NCBI RefSeq assembly: GCF_001277175.1
Contig: NZ_CP012258.1
Span: 62,001-126,000, forward strand
DNA from: Cronobacter universalis NCTC 9529
Lineage (GTDB): Bacteria; Pseudomonadota; Gammaproteobacteria; Enterobacterales; Enterobacteriaceae
Reading direction: 5' to 3'
Length of the DNA stretch: 64,000 nucleotides
Shown: positions 26,114 through 38,756 of the stretch, piece after piece
How positions within the stretch are numbered: the stretch's first letter is position 1
Layout: the number at the start of each line of letters is the position of its first letter
Made by a program: the position numbers and the translations under genes
The notes under the pieces: model-generated
Told to the model about the DNA's origin: nothing
Databases searched by the model: none
What the model saw: the letters and a program-made list of their open reading frames with translations, nothing else

Positions 26114-26227
26114 ATGACCATAGCATTGATCGTCTTTTTGGTTGCCATCATTGCCTATGCTTTTTATAAGCATACGGTTCTGGTGAAATCGCGTTCGCTG
26201 CCCACCCGCGGCGGCAAACGCCGTTAA
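26114..26227 (+). CDS. Small membrane peptide, 37 residues
   Basis: MTIALIVFLVAIIAYAFYKH forms one membrane helix, followed by a basic tail (RSLPTRGGKRR). An AGGAAGG site lies about 11 bases ahead, slightly far. The helix-plus-basic-tail layout is common for real small inner-membrane proteins. Function unknown. Confidence 0.5.
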   Translation: MTIALIVFLVAIIAYAFYKHTVLVKSRSLPTRGGKRR

Positions 26228-26616
26228 ACATATCTCCCGGAAGCGTTATCAGGGCTGACGACGCTTCCGCCTCTCCAAAAAAACCTCTTAATTCATGCGC
26301 TTAAATGATGATATTTTCACCACTATGGTGAAATATCTGGCAGCGTTAATGAATCTCTTTGTTTATTCCTTTTATTTAAAACACCGTTTTAAAGCCTGAT
26401 GAAAAGCGCTTTTATTAATCTGAGTTAAGCAATTATGAAGATATTGTCAGGATAGTATCAGTAAATGTAAGCAGAAAAAGAGACGATAAAATAATGAAAG
26501 AAACCGATTTAAAGAGTGAGACCGGTTACAGAAACCAAGAAAATTCTTAAGCGATGCTAATATTATTTTTCTCTTTTTTAACCAACCGCTAAAAAAACCA
26601 GCCCCGTTGAAAGTGA
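26228..26616. other. AT-rich intergenic region, no gene seen
   Basis: About 390 bp of AT-rich sequence between a small peptide gene and the end of the bgl operon. Only short, poorly composed frames occur. Confidence 0.4.
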
Positions 26617-26642
26617 GAAAACGGCGGGCATACCAGCCCGCC
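26617..26642 (-). terminator. Terminator of the bgl-type operon
   Basis: On the minus strand GGCGGGC pairs with GCCCGCC around a six-base loop and is followed by GTTTT, 16 bp after the stop codon of the glucosidase gene. Confidence 0.75.
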
Positions 26643-26657
26643 AGAGTCTTGGGTGAT

Positions 26658-29933
<3,276 letters not shown>

Positions 29934-29941
29934 TTAGACAT

Positions 29942-30014
29942 AAAAAAACCCGAGAACGGCGCCCGTTTACCGGACACCGCGCTCAGGTTTTGCCTGCCGA
30001 GGCAGTCACAATCC
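29942..30014 (-). promoter_or_regulatory. RAT antitermination site and terminator between bglG- and bglF-type genes
   Basis: Read on the minus strand, GGATTGTGACTGCC starts a ribonucleic antiterminator sequence (30014 down to 29982, including GGCAGGCAAAACCTGAG), overlapped by a GC-rich terminator stem that ends in CGGGTTTTTTTA. This is the second site of the classic bgl arrangement, placed downstream of the regulator. Confidence 0.85.
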
Positions 30015-30040
30015 TTTTTATATGGCCCAGAGGCCGGGGC

Positions 30041-30955
<915 letters not shown>

Positions 30956-31053
30956 TCATCTCACCTTAGCACTTTTATTCACCAGCTCAATATATCCTCC
31001 TGAAAAACGTGAGCCAGCGCGGCTATGGACATTTAATAACCAGACGACGCGCC

Positions 31054-32289
31054 TTACCCCTTTGGCGCGTAAAAGCGACACAACACGGCCATCGCCAGCG
31101 CGCTGCACAGCGGGAACACCGCCAGCAGGAGCCACGGCACCGCTGCCTGCGGGCCCGGCGTCAGCGCGTTATCCAGCGCGTCGCCCAGTATGAAATTCCC
31201 GGCCAGCACCGCCACGCCGCCCATCGAGGCCAGCGCGCCGTAGTGCGCGCCCAGATTACGGCCTGCGGCAAAGCGGGGAACCAGATCCATGCCCACCGGG
31301 ACAATAATCATCTGCCCCAGCGTCAGGAGCGTCACCATACACGCCGCGGGCAGCAGCCGCAGCCAGCCGGCGAAGGGCGGGGACGGGGCAAACAGCGCCA
31401 CGCTGACAAACGAGGCCGCCAGCAGCGCGAAACCCAGCGGTAACATGCGCGCGGCCCCGAAACGGCGCGAAACGCGCGCGAGCGGCAGTTGCAGCGTAAT
31501 GATCAGCAGCGACGCGAGAATAAAGAGCGGCCCGAGCGCGGCATCGCTGCTGCCGGCGCGGCGCAGCTCCACCGGCAGCGCCAGGTACAGCTGGTTGTAG
31601 CTGAAAAGATAGGCGCTGTAAGCGAGGATAAACGCCACGAAGCGCGGCTGCTGAAAGGTTTGCCACCAGGGCGCGATGTGCAGCGGCCCGTCGCGATGCG
31701 GCGTGCGGGGCAGCAGCATAAACAGCGCCGCCAGCGCGACGATAAACACGCCCGCGCCCGCGAGCGCCATCGTTTTAAAACCAAAACCGGCCATCAGCGA
31801 GCCAAGCACCGGGCCGAGCACCGCGCCCAGCTCGCCGCATACCGCAAAGAGCGCGAACCACTCGGCGCGGCTGCGTTTGCCTTCCGCCTCGCTGCGCGTA
31901 CCGGCCTGCGCCATCAGCGATTCAATCGACGGCGAAAACAGCGCGCCGCCGACGCCCGTCAGACACGCGCCGGGCACCACCGTCCACAGGGAGTCGCCCA
32001 GCGCCAGCAGCAGATAGCCCGTAATGCGCACCACGCAGCCGCACAGAATAATGGCGCGCGCGCCGTAGCGGTCGGAAAGCGCGCCGCCCAGCAGAAACAT
32101 GCCCTGTTGCGAAAACGTGCGCAGCCCGATAATGGCGCCGATAAGCCCGCCGGAGAGCAGCATATCGTCGCGCAGATAAATCGCCAGAAACGGCACTACC
32201 GCATAAAAACCGATGTTAAACACCAGCTGGCTGGCGGAGAGCAGATAAGGAGAGGTGTGCCTCGCGGCATGGGGTGCATGAGTGGACAT
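31054..32289 (-). CDS. MFS transporter, DHA1 type (MdtH-like layout)
   Basis: 411 residues with twelve predicted membrane helices. The loop 2-3 motif GGALSDRYGARA is the MFS signature, and QQGMFLLGGALSD resembles the MdtH/YajR group of drug-efflux proteins. It is divergent from the iron ABC operon, with about 140 bp between the start codon and the Fur box, so a role in siderophore export is possible but only by context. Otherwise a general multidrug exporter. Confidence 0.75.
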   Translation of the reverse strand: MSTHAPHAARHTSPYLLSASQLVFNIGFYAVVPFLAIYLRDDMLLSGGLIGAIIGLRTFSQQGMFLLGGALSDRYGARAIILCGCVVRITGYLLLALGDSLWTVVPGACLTGVGGALFSPSIESLMAQAGTRSEAEGKRSRAEWFALFAVCGELGAVLGPVLGSLMAGFGFKTMALAGAGVFIVALAALFMLLPRTPHRDGPLHIAPWWQTFQQPRFVAFILAYSAYLFSYNQLYLALPVELRRAGSSDAALGPLFILASLLIITLQLPLARVSRRFGAARMLPLGFALLAASFVSVALFAPSPPFAGWLRLLPAACMVTLLTLGQMIIVPVGMDLVPRFAAGRNLGAHYGALASMGGVAVLAGNFILGDALDNALTPGPQAAVPWLLLAVFPLCSALAMAVLCRFYAPKG

Positions 32290-32429
32290 GAAGACCGCAT
32301 AACTGTTCAGAAAAAGTGAGGGCTCACTTAAAACATATTTGCGCCGTCTCTGGCAACTTTCGCCTGACGAAAACCGTCAGTGAGACGATATTGACTTCCC
32401 GCAGGCGCCCCGGTATAAGACCTCCTCTT

Positions 32430-32448
32430 AAGAATGATTTTCATTTAC
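32430..32448. promoter_or_regulatory. Fur box upstream of the iron ABC importer
   Basis: AAGAATGATTTTCATTTAC matches the 19-bp Fur consensus GATAATGATAATCATTATC at 13 positions, including the central ATGAT and TCATT halves. It lies about 80 bp upstream of the substrate-binding protein start. Confidence 0.75.
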
Positions 32449-32529
32449 ATAATACAAATTCTAATTTGTCCGGCCCGTAACCATTTCCGTGCGGCATGCG
32501 GCGATAAATCCACGTTAAGGTTGATGTTG

Positions 32530-33537
32530 ATGAATGCTTTAGTAAAGAACGCGCTGGCGCTCGGCCTGCTTTGCGCCGCTTCGGCGCCCGTCCTGGCCAC
32601 GCAATACCCGCTGACCCTTGATAACTGCGGGATGAAAGTCACCTTCACCCAGGCGCCGGAGCGCGTGGTGGCGCTCGGGCAGAACACCGCCGAAATCATG
32701 CTGCTGCTGGGTCTGGAAGACAAAATGGCCGCCAGCGCCTTCTGGCCCACGAAAGTCCTGCCGCAGCTCGCAAAACAGAATGAGAAAGTTAAACTGCTGA
32801 CGGTGGAGATCCCGACGCTGGAGTCGATCCTCGCGCAGAACCCGGATTTTGTCGCCGCACAGCTCCCGCTGCTGCTGGGCCCGGACAGCAAAGTGGCGAA
32901 GCGTGAAGATTTCGCGGCGGTGGGCGTGAACAGTTATCTGTCGCCCGGCGTCTGCGCCACCACCAAAGATACCCGCGATATCTACGGCAGCCGTAAACAG
33001 CTGTGGGATATGACGCTGCTGTATAAAGAGATAGACGATCTGGCGAAGATTTTTAACGTCGAGGCGCGCGGCGAAGCATTGACCAAAGATTTCAAAGCCC
33101 GCGAAGCGGCCCTGAAAGCGAAATTCGGCAAAAATCACAAGAACCTCTCGTATCTCTTCTGGTTCTCCAGCGCATCGCCGTCGGCGGACGCCTACGTCGG
33201 CGGCAAAAACAGCGCCTCAGGCTACATCGCGCACCTGCTGGGCGGTCATAACGCGATTACCTCTGAAAGCGAGTGGCCGACGCTGAGCTGGGAGAGCATC
33301 ATCGCCGCCAACCCGGATGTGATTGTTGTTTCCAGCCTCGACCGCAACCGCTGGGCGCTGGATAACGCCGACGCGAAAATCCAGTTCCTGAAAACCGATC
33401 CGGCGGTCAGCCAGCTCGACGCGGTGAAAAAGGGGCATATCGTGGTGATGGACGGACAGGCGATGAACCCGACCATCCGCACGCTCTATGGCGCGGAGCA
33501 GGTGGCGGCACAGCTTGAGAAGCTCGGACTGAACTGA
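32530..33537 (+). CDS. Periplasmic substrate-binding protein of an iron/siderophore ABC importer
   Basis: 335 residues from ATG 32530, nine bases after AAGG; an ATG two codons earlier is too close to it. The signal peptide MNALVKNALALGLLCAASAP ends at VLA. The mature part has the class III (FecB/BtuF-type) layout: APERVVALGQNTAEIMLLLG, then NPDFVAAQ and a C-terminal NPDVIVVSS and MDGQAMNPTIRT. The Fur box and permease family point to ferric siderophore or haem; the ligand is not readable. The stop overlaps the permease start (TGATG). Confidence 0.85.
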   Translation: MNALVKNALALGLLCAASAPVLATQYPLTLDNCGMKVTFTQAPERVVALGQNTAEIMLLLGLEDKMAASAFWPTKVLPQLAKQNEKVKLLTVEIPTLESILAQNPDFVAAQLPLLLGPDSKVAKREDFAAVGVNSYLSPGVCATTKDTRDIYGSRKQLWDMTLLYKEIDDLAKIFNVEARGEALTKDFKAREAALKAKFGKNHKNLSYLFWFSSASPSADAYVGGKNSASGYIAHLLGGHNAITSESEWPTLSWESIIAANPDVIVVSSLDRNRWALDNADAKIQFLKTDPAVSQLDAVKKGHIVVMDGQAMNPTIRTLYGAEQVAAQLEKLGLN

Positions 33538-34577
33538 TGGCGGACGTCTCTTTAACCGTCACCCGGCGTCTGCCGGCGCTCCTCCTGCTGGCGCTCTCTG
33601 TGGTCGTGCTGGCGCTGGTGATCGCGCTGAGCGTGGGCATCGGCGAACTCTCCATTCCGCTGCAAACCACCTTTGCGGCGGTGACCAATAAGCTCGGACT
33701 GACGGCCGTGCCGCTTAACCGCATCCATGAGACGGTTATCTGGGATTTTCGTCTCAGCCGGGCGCTGGTGGCCGCGTGTAGCGGCGCGGGCCTCGCCATT
33801 TGCGGCGCGGTGCTGCAAAGCCTGCTGAAAAACGCGCTGGCGGAACCCTACGTGCTCGGCGTTTCCGCCGGCGCGTCGACCGGCGCGGTGTCGGTCGTGG
33901 TGCTCGGCATCGGCAGCGGGGCGGTATCGCTCTCCGCGGGCGCGTTTACCGGCGCGTTCGCCGCGTTCGCGTTCGTGGCGCTCCTGACCAACGGCGCGCG
34001 AGGCGGCAATGAGCGCACCATCCTGGCGGGCGTCGCCGCCTCCCAGCTTTTCAACGCGATTACCGCCTATACCATCAGTACCGCCGCCAGCGCCCAGCAG
34101 GCGCGCGACGTGATGTTCTGGCTGCTCGGCAGCTTCAGCGGCGTGCGCTGGCCGGAATTTCAGCTGGTGCTGGCGGTTGTCGTCCTTGGGCTGGCGGTCT
34201 GCCTGTGGCACGCCAAAGCGCTGGACGCCTTTACCTTTGGCGATGACGCCGCGGCGTCGCTCGGCATTCCGGTCGGTTACGTGCGCCTGATCCTCTTCGC
34301 GGTGACGGCGCTGATGACGGCGGCCATCGTCAGCATGGCGGGCTCGATTGGTTTTGTCGGGCTGGTGGTGCCGCACGTGATGCGCTATTTCTTCGGGCCG
34401 CTGCATCGCCGGTTGCTTATCGCCTGCGCGATGATGGGCGCTATCCTGATGGTGCTGGCGGATATCGCCTCGCGTACGCTGATAGCGCCGCAGAGCCTGC
34501 CGGTGGGCGTGGTCACCGCGCTGGTCGGCGTACCGTTCTTTGCGGTGATCCTGTATCGCTCAAGGAGATTCTCATGA
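33537..34577 (+). CDS. FecCD-family ABC importer permease
   Basis: 346 residues with about ten helices. Family signatures include RLSRALVAACSGAGLAICGAVLQ near the N-terminus, DDAAASLGI, the ATPase-contact region, and GFVGLVVPHVMRYFFG near the C-terminus. A single permease gene means the channel is a homodimer, as in BtuC or HmuU, rather than the FecCD heterodimer. Overlaps the next gene by 4 bp (ATGA). Confidence 0.9.
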   Translation: MADVSLTVTRRLPALLLLALSVVVLALVIALSVGIGELSIPLQTTFAAVTNKLGLTAVPLNRIHETVIWDFRLSRALVAACSGAGLAICGAVLQSLLKNALAEPYVLGVSAGASTGAVSVVVLGIGSGAVSLSAGAFTGAFAAFAFVALLTNGARGGNERTILAGVAASQLFNAITAYTISTAASAQQARDVMFWLLGSFSGVRWPEFQLVLAVVVLGLAVCLWHAKALDAFTFGDDAAASLGIPVGYVRLILFAVTALMTAAIVSMAGSIGFVGLVVPHVMRYFFGPLHRRLLIACAMMGAILMVLADIASRTLIAPQSLPVGVVTALVGVPFFAVILYRSRRFS

Positions 34578-35332
34578 GCATCCGCGCGGAAAACATCAGC
34601 TGGTCGGCAGGCAAAAAACGCATCGTGAATAACGTGTCGCTGAGCGTGCCGACCGGGCAGACGCTCGGCCTGCTCGGCCCCAACGGCTCCGGGAAATCGT
34701 CGCTGCTGCGCATTCTCGCCGGGCTTCGCCGCCCGGATGCGGGCAGAGTGCTGCTGGATGAGGGCGATATCGCGCGGTTGTCCAGGAAAAAGCTGGCGCA
34801 GCGCGTGGCGTTCGTTGAACAGCACGCGATGACCGACGCCAACATTCGCGTGCGCGACGTGGTGAAGCTTGGGCGGATCCCGCACCATTCGCCGCTCTCG
34901 TCCTGGACTCACCAGGATGACGAAATAGTGCGCCAGGCGCTGGAGCGCGTGGACATGTTCGACCGTCGCGACGACGGATGGCAGCATCTTTCCGGCGGCG
35001 AGCGGCAGCGCGTACATATCGCCCGCGCGCTGGCGCAGTCGCCCGGCGAGATTCTGCTGGATGAGCCGACCAACCATCTCGATATTCATCACCAGATGCA
35101 CCTGATGCGCCTCATCAGCGAGCTGCCGGTGACGAGCATTGTGGCGCTGCACGATCTCAACCACGCCGCGATGTTCTGCGATGCGCTGATTGTGATGCAG
35201 GGCGGCCAGGTGGTGGCGAGCGGCACGCCGGATGAGGTGCTGACGGAGGCGATGCTGCGCCAGGTCTTCAAGGTGGATGCGCGTATTGAGGTTTCACCCC
35301 ATCACGGCAAGAAGCACATCCACTTTGTGTAA
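34574..35332 (+). CDS. ABC importer ATPase (FecE-like)
   Basis: 252 residues with Walker A GPNGSGKSS, Q-loop, signature LSGGERQRVHIARAL, Walker B ILLDEPTNHLDIHHQ and switch histidine in ALHDLNHAAMF. It powers the import system encoded by the two preceding genes, to which it is translationally coupled. Confidence 0.93.
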   Translation: MSIRAENISWSAGKKRIVNNVSLSVPTGQTLGLLGPNGSGKSSLLRILAGLRRPDAGRVLLDEGDIARLSRKKLAQRVAFVEQHAMTDANIRVRDVVKLGRIPHHSPLSSWTHQDDEIVRQALERVDMFDRRDDGWQHLSGGERQRVHIARALAQSPGEILLDEPTNHLDIHHQMHLMRLISELPVTSIVALHDLNHAAMFCDALIVMQGGQVVASGTPDEVLTEAMLRQVFKVDARIEVSPHHGKKHIHFV

Positions 35333-35348
35333 CCAGAAACCGTAACGT

Positions 35349-35380
35349 AAAACGGCCCCGTAAAGGGGCCGTTTTGTTTT
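35349..35380. terminator. Bidirectional terminator between the iron importer and ymjA
   Basis: AAAACGGCCCC (35349-35359) pairs with GGGGCCGTTTT (35365-35375), followed by GTTTT. The stem has A/T runs on both sides, so it can serve both convergent genes. Confidence 0.9.
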
Positions 35381-35398
35381 CGCAGAGGCGCAGGGACG

Positions 35399-35644
35399 TT
35401 ACTCGTTGCCCCACTGATTCAGGAAGTTCGCAATCTCATCGATATGCGCTTCAGGGATCCCCGCTTCGCGGGCCATCTCATGCTGCGCTTCTTCGCTGAT
35501 CTCTTCGTTGTTCATCAGTCGGGTGATTAACAGCTGAAAGTAGTGCGCCAGGCGATCGCGCTCCGCATCGCTTACCGGCAGCTCTGTTTCCGTCGCGTAC
35601 TCGTCAGCGATGTCATAAAACTTGATAGGAATATCATTACTCAT
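35399..35644 (-). CDS. ymjA: YmjA family protein (DUF2543)
   Basis: 81 residues closely matching E. coli Ymj[38 protein letters not shown] (cut here) and the ending [11 protein letters not shown]. Small acidic helical cytoplasmic protein of unknown function, conserved in enterobacteria. Monocistronic. Confidence 0.9.
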   Translation of the reverse strand: MSNDIPIKFYDIADEYATETELPVSDAERDRLAHYFQLLITRLMNNEEISEEAQHEMAREAGIPEAHIDEIANFLNQWGNE

Positions 35645-35760
35645 AGGGCGTTCCTGATGGTGGTGTTTATGCCTGTCAGTACAGGGCGTTATGAGTAAGA
35701 TAGTACCATTTCTGGCTGCGCGCTGGCGCGGAAAATGGCGAAGCGGGGTCAGTAATAATC

Positions 35761-36282
35761 TTACAAATCGCGATTGACCTTCATGCCCTGAGCAAGCGTT
35801 TGTTCGGAAATCATTTCAAAAAATGCTGTAAATGTGTCGCTTAGCCTGTAAAGGTTTCCGCACTCATCTTGCTCGGGTATTTCAAACTGTTGAAGGGTAT
35901 CTTCCGCATGCAGATGCGTTCTGTCCCAGTAAAACAGGCCTTTCTGGTGTTCCCCATTCAGCAGCAAAAAATAGTTGCCGCCCGGATCGTCGCCGATGAT
36001 TAATTTGCTGTCGATAAAATCCAGTTCGCTTAATAGCTCATCGTTATTATAAATGACATCATAATAATCGTTTTTCGTTTGCATCCCAAACAGGGCATTA
36101 AAAGCAATCGCGCCCTCATCGACACCGCGATACGCTAAATTACAGTAATCCGGGCTTTTAACCACAAAGCCATTATTTAACAGAAGGAACGTTTTATAAT
36201 CTTCTGGCAAGCTGATGCGGTATGTCTTTTCCAGGCGCTGGATGTCGGCTTCTGTAATCATTTTCCCACAGGAGACTGGCAT
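35761..36282 (-). CDS. SMI1/KNR4 (SUKH) family protein, possible orphan immunity protein
   Basis: 173 residues; an AAGGAAA site precedes the ATG at 36282. [20 protein letters not shown] and FLLLNNGF are the family N-terminal signature, and [20 protein letters not shown] the central one. SUKH proteins are widespread immunity proteins against secreted nuclease and other toxins in Rhs, CDI and type VI systems. No toxin gene is near, so this is either an orphan immunity gene or a housekeeping member. The gene is more AT-rich than its backbone neighbours. Confidence 0.8.
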   Translation of the reverse strand: MPVSCGKMITEADIQRLEKTYRISLPEDYKTFLLLNNGFVVKSPDYCNLAYRGVDEGAIAFNALFGMQTKNDYYDVIYNNDELLSELDFIDSKLIIGDDPGGNYFLLLNGEHQKGLFYWDRTHLHAEDTLQQFEIPEQDECGNLYRLSDTFTAFFEMISEQTLAQGMKVNRDL

Positions 36283-36385
36283 GGTTTTTCCTTCTCTGAA
36301 TTAGGGTTACTGGCAGAGTCAATCTACCAGGAAAGATTTTATCTTGACGGATAAAAATAATTTCACGCCAGATAGCTTTAAAATA

Positions 36386-36775
36386 CTATAAAAATGCCGT
36401 TTCGCTACTGCCTGTTTTCATCAACTGCAACCCATTGAATTTCAATCCCAATCCGTGTTCGGGATCCACATCGACAGAAAACATAAATCCAAAGCTTTTT
36501 TCCGTCTCGGGAGAAAGATAAATTTTTATCAGGAGCAGATTTTTTGCAGCGCAACCATACACTCGCTGACAGTATTCCCTGGCTTCCTCAGTAATCTTCA
36601 CAAGAAAACTATTTTGCTTCTCAATAAGAAAATCAATATCAGCTTGGTATTTTTTATCGACTGTATCAGCATCCAGATTTATGCACTGGACAGGGCTTTC
36701 GCCGAACGCCGACAACACCAGGTCAACGGAAATTCCTTCATCATCCTCATAAAATGTCAGTTCTGGAGCTGCCAT
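36386..36775 (-). CDS. Unknown protein, possible second immunity-like gene
   Basis: 129 residues beginning MAAPELTFYEDDEGISVDLV and ending KTGSSETAFL. Acidic, no signal peptide or membrane helix, mixed alpha/beta character. I do not recognise it. It lies 103 bp upstream of the SUKH gene on the same strand and shares its AT-rich composition, which suggests the two arrived together as immunity cargo. Start is supported by GAGAAAGG upstream. Confidence 0.6.
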   Translation of the reverse strand: MAAPELTFYEDDEGISVDLVLSAFGESPVQCINLDADTVDKKYQADIDFLIEKQNSFLVKITEEAREYCQRVYGCAAKNLLLIKIYLSPETEKSFGFMFSVDVDPEHGLGLKFNGLQLMKTGSSETAFL

Positions 36776-37103
36776 AAAATGCCTTTCTCTTTATCGTTTA
36801 CGCTGTTGATAAGCGCAGGACCCGGATTTGTGATAAACGTTTCATAGTAAGCATCACACGGAGAAGAGTGGCAACTGAAAACCTGAAATTATCGGCCATA
36901 ATATATATATTTAACATAAGATAGATTGCGCGCACTAATAAAAAACCCTTTGCGCGCCGCCACATCTCCCTCCAGACCGTAACATTCGCCTGCCATTTAC
37001 GATACACTTGCGCCACTTTTCATTCCCGCTGTCTATGCAACCACATGGCGTCGCCAGCCGGTACAAACGCCAAAACACCGCGGGAAAACAAACCGGAGAG
37101 ATC
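36776..37103. other. AT-rich intergenic region, no gene seen
   Basis: About 330 bp, with an ATAATATATATATTTAAC tract near 36898-36915 that probably belongs to a promoter. The last part carries the GGAGAG ribosome site of the next gene. Confidence 0.4.
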
Positions 37104-37364
37104 ATGCTTGAAAAACTGCGTACCCGTGACGGGAAAAAATTTCTGACGGCGCTGGTGATCGTCTTCATCACCGTACTGACGGTCGTCTCCCGCGTCACGT
37201 TTGAAGGTGTTGAAGAGCAGTACAACATGCCGATGGAGCACTGGAGCGCGTCGATGTTTATCATACAGGGCGCGTGGGTGCTGATTTACAGCGTGCCGTT
37301 CTCGTTTATCATCTCGCTTCCCTTCGCGTTCTACTTTCTGGGGCCAAAGGACGATCGCGGCTGA
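37104..37364 (+). CDS. Small inner-membrane protein (DUF2534-like)
   Basis: 86 residues from ATG 37104 after GGAGAG. Two membrane helices are evident (FLTALVIVFITVLTVVSRV; VLIYSVPFSFIISLPFAFYF) with a polar loop between, EEQYNMPMEHWSASMFIIQG. The pattern resembles enterobacterial DUF2534 proteins from memory. Function unknown. Confidence 0.65.
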   Translation: MLEKLRTRDGKKFLTALVIVFITVLTVVSRVTFEGVEEQYNMPMEHWSASMFIIQGAWVLIYSVPFSFIISLPFAFYFLGPKDDRG

Positions 37365-37477
37365 GTTTGCGTTCGGGCGGGTTTTATTGCCGCGCTGAAT
37401 GGACTGGCGCGAATTGTCATGATCATTTTACAAAACAGCGCTTGCCCGATAACCGGGCGCTCACTATTCTTTTGCCG

Positions 37478-37867
37478 ATGATAACGACCGCAGGCTCCGC
37501 TTACACAAAAAACCGGCAACTGAAAGCAACCCTGCTTTTGGTCATTGCCTGTTGCGTGATGCTGATTTGCCTGACCCAGCGCGCCAGCATTCTGCACCAG
37601 ATGCAGGTCAAAGCGGCCGCGCTCAGTCTCAGCGCGCCAGACAGCGGCCCGGAGGCGACCACGCCGTCGCTCTCCCCCTGTGAACTCAGCGCGCACTCGC
37701 TGCTTGCCGCGCAGCCGCTCCACTTCGACACTATCCTTCTCTGGCCCGGCCTGCTGGTTATCCTGCTTGCCGTGCTGATCGCGGTGAACGTCCGCGCCCT
37801 GCCGGATGCGATCCCCCGCCCTCCACAACGGCGAATACACCTTAAAAACTGCGTGTTCCGTGAATGA
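37478..37867 (+). CDS. ScsA-like copper-tolerance membrane protein
   Basis: 129 residues with an N-terminal membrane helix (LKATLLLVIACCVMLICL), a polar Ser/Pro-rich middle and a second helix (ILLWPGLLVILLAVLIAVNV). The C-terminal PRPPQRRIHLKNCVFRE recalls the tail of ScsA, first gene of the Salmonella scsABCD suppressor-of-copper-sensitivity cluster. The following ScsB-like gene supports this. No good ribosome site precedes the ATG, so the start may differ. Confidence 0.55.
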   Translation: MITTAGSAYTKNRQLKATLLLVIACCVMLICLTQRASILHQMQVKAAALSLSAPDSGPEATTPSLSPCELSAHSLLAAQPLHFDTILLWPGLLVILLAVLIAVNVRALPDAIPRPPQRRIHLKNCVFRE

Positions 37868-37913
37868 CTGACCGGGTTCGTCCTGTTCGGTTAATTATTC
37901 ATGGAGAAAACAG

Positions 37914-38756
37914 ATGAAAATGCTTTTCAGGAGCCTGTGGCTTCTGGTGCTTAGCGTGTCTGCGGCCTGGGCTGCGGACAGCGGCTGGCTGCCACCGGCG
38001 CAGCCTTCACATGCCCATATTCAGCTACGCAGCGGCGCGCCCGCCGACGGCAAAGTGCGTCTGCTGCTGGCTATCACGCTCGATAAAGGCTGGAAAACCT
38101 ACTGGCGCACGCCCGGGGACGGCGGGTTCCGGCCCGTTATCGACTGGTCAACACCAGCGCAGACCACCTGGCACTGGCCGCAACCGGCGCTGTTTGCCGA
38201 TAAACCTGACAACGTGTCGCTTTCGGTTCCGCAACTGGAAACGGACGGCGACACGCTCACGGCGCATTTCACGGCCCTCAACGATCGTGGCGAGCCTGCG
38301 GACGCCCACCGTATTCAGGCGGTTTCGCTGGTCCTCAGTAGTGGGGCCACCAGCCAGCAGATGACGGTAAAACCTGACGGCGCGCCGCTGTTCTGGCAGG
38401 CCGTCGCGGTGGCGCTGCTCGGCGGGCATAAACGGGTGCTGGTGGATATCACCGCGGACTGGTGCCGGAACTGTAAGGTCAATGAAGTCATGGTACTGCG
38501 CCGCCCGGATGTTGTAAAAGCGCTGCAACAGAGTGACGTTGTGCTGCTACAGGGCAACTGGAGCAAGCCATCTTCGGAAATTGAAACATTTTTGCGCCGC
38601 CACGGCGCAGGCGGCATTCCGTTTAACGCCGTTTTCGGCACCACGACACCTGATGGCGAGGCGCTCTCTTCGCTGCTGAATAAAACGGAACTGCTGGGCG
38701 CGCTGGATAACGCCGGCGCAGCCCTCTCTCAGACGATGAATAAGGACAGACAATGA
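37914..38756 (+). CDS. scsB: ScsB-like thiol reductase lacking the membrane domain
   Basis: 280 residues with an intact frame, whereas full ScsB proteins exceed 600. A signal peptide (to about 21, AWAADSGW) and the start of the ScsB N-terminal domain (LDKGWKTYWRTPGDGG) are present. At residues 158-171 the text PLFWQAVAVALLGG, normally entry to the DsbD-like membrane domain, runs straight into HKRVLVDITADWCRNC, the C-terminal thioredoxin domain (C184, C187). The membrane domain and the N-domain cysteines are missing; these are the only two cysteines. The stop overlaps the dsbG start (ATGA). Such a product would be a soluble periplasmic CxxC protein unable to draw electrons from the cytoplasm. 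Confidence 0.8.
   Translation: MKMLFRSLWLLVLSVSAAWAADSGWLPPAQPSHAHIQLRSGAPADGKVRLLLAITLDKGWKTYWRTPGDGGFRPVIDWSTPAQTTWHWPQPALFADKPDNVSLSVPQLETDGDTLTAHFTALNDRGEPADAHRIQAVSLVLSSGATSQQMTVKPDGAPLFWQAVAVALLGGHKRVLVDITADWCRNCKVNEVMVLRRPDVVKALQQSDVVLLQGNWSKPSSEIETFLRRHGAGGIPFNAVFGTTTPDGEALSSLLNKTELLGALDNAGAALSQTMNKDRQ

Noticed and set aside
33552..34406. 284-codon open frame opposite the FecCD-type permease
   Set aside because: Antisense shadow, low-complexity Arg/His/Gln composition.
37914..38756. Reading the short ScsB as an assembly frameshift
   Set aside because: The frame is continuous through the join and overlaps dsbG neatly, so a simple one- or two-base error cannot explain the missing several hundred codons.
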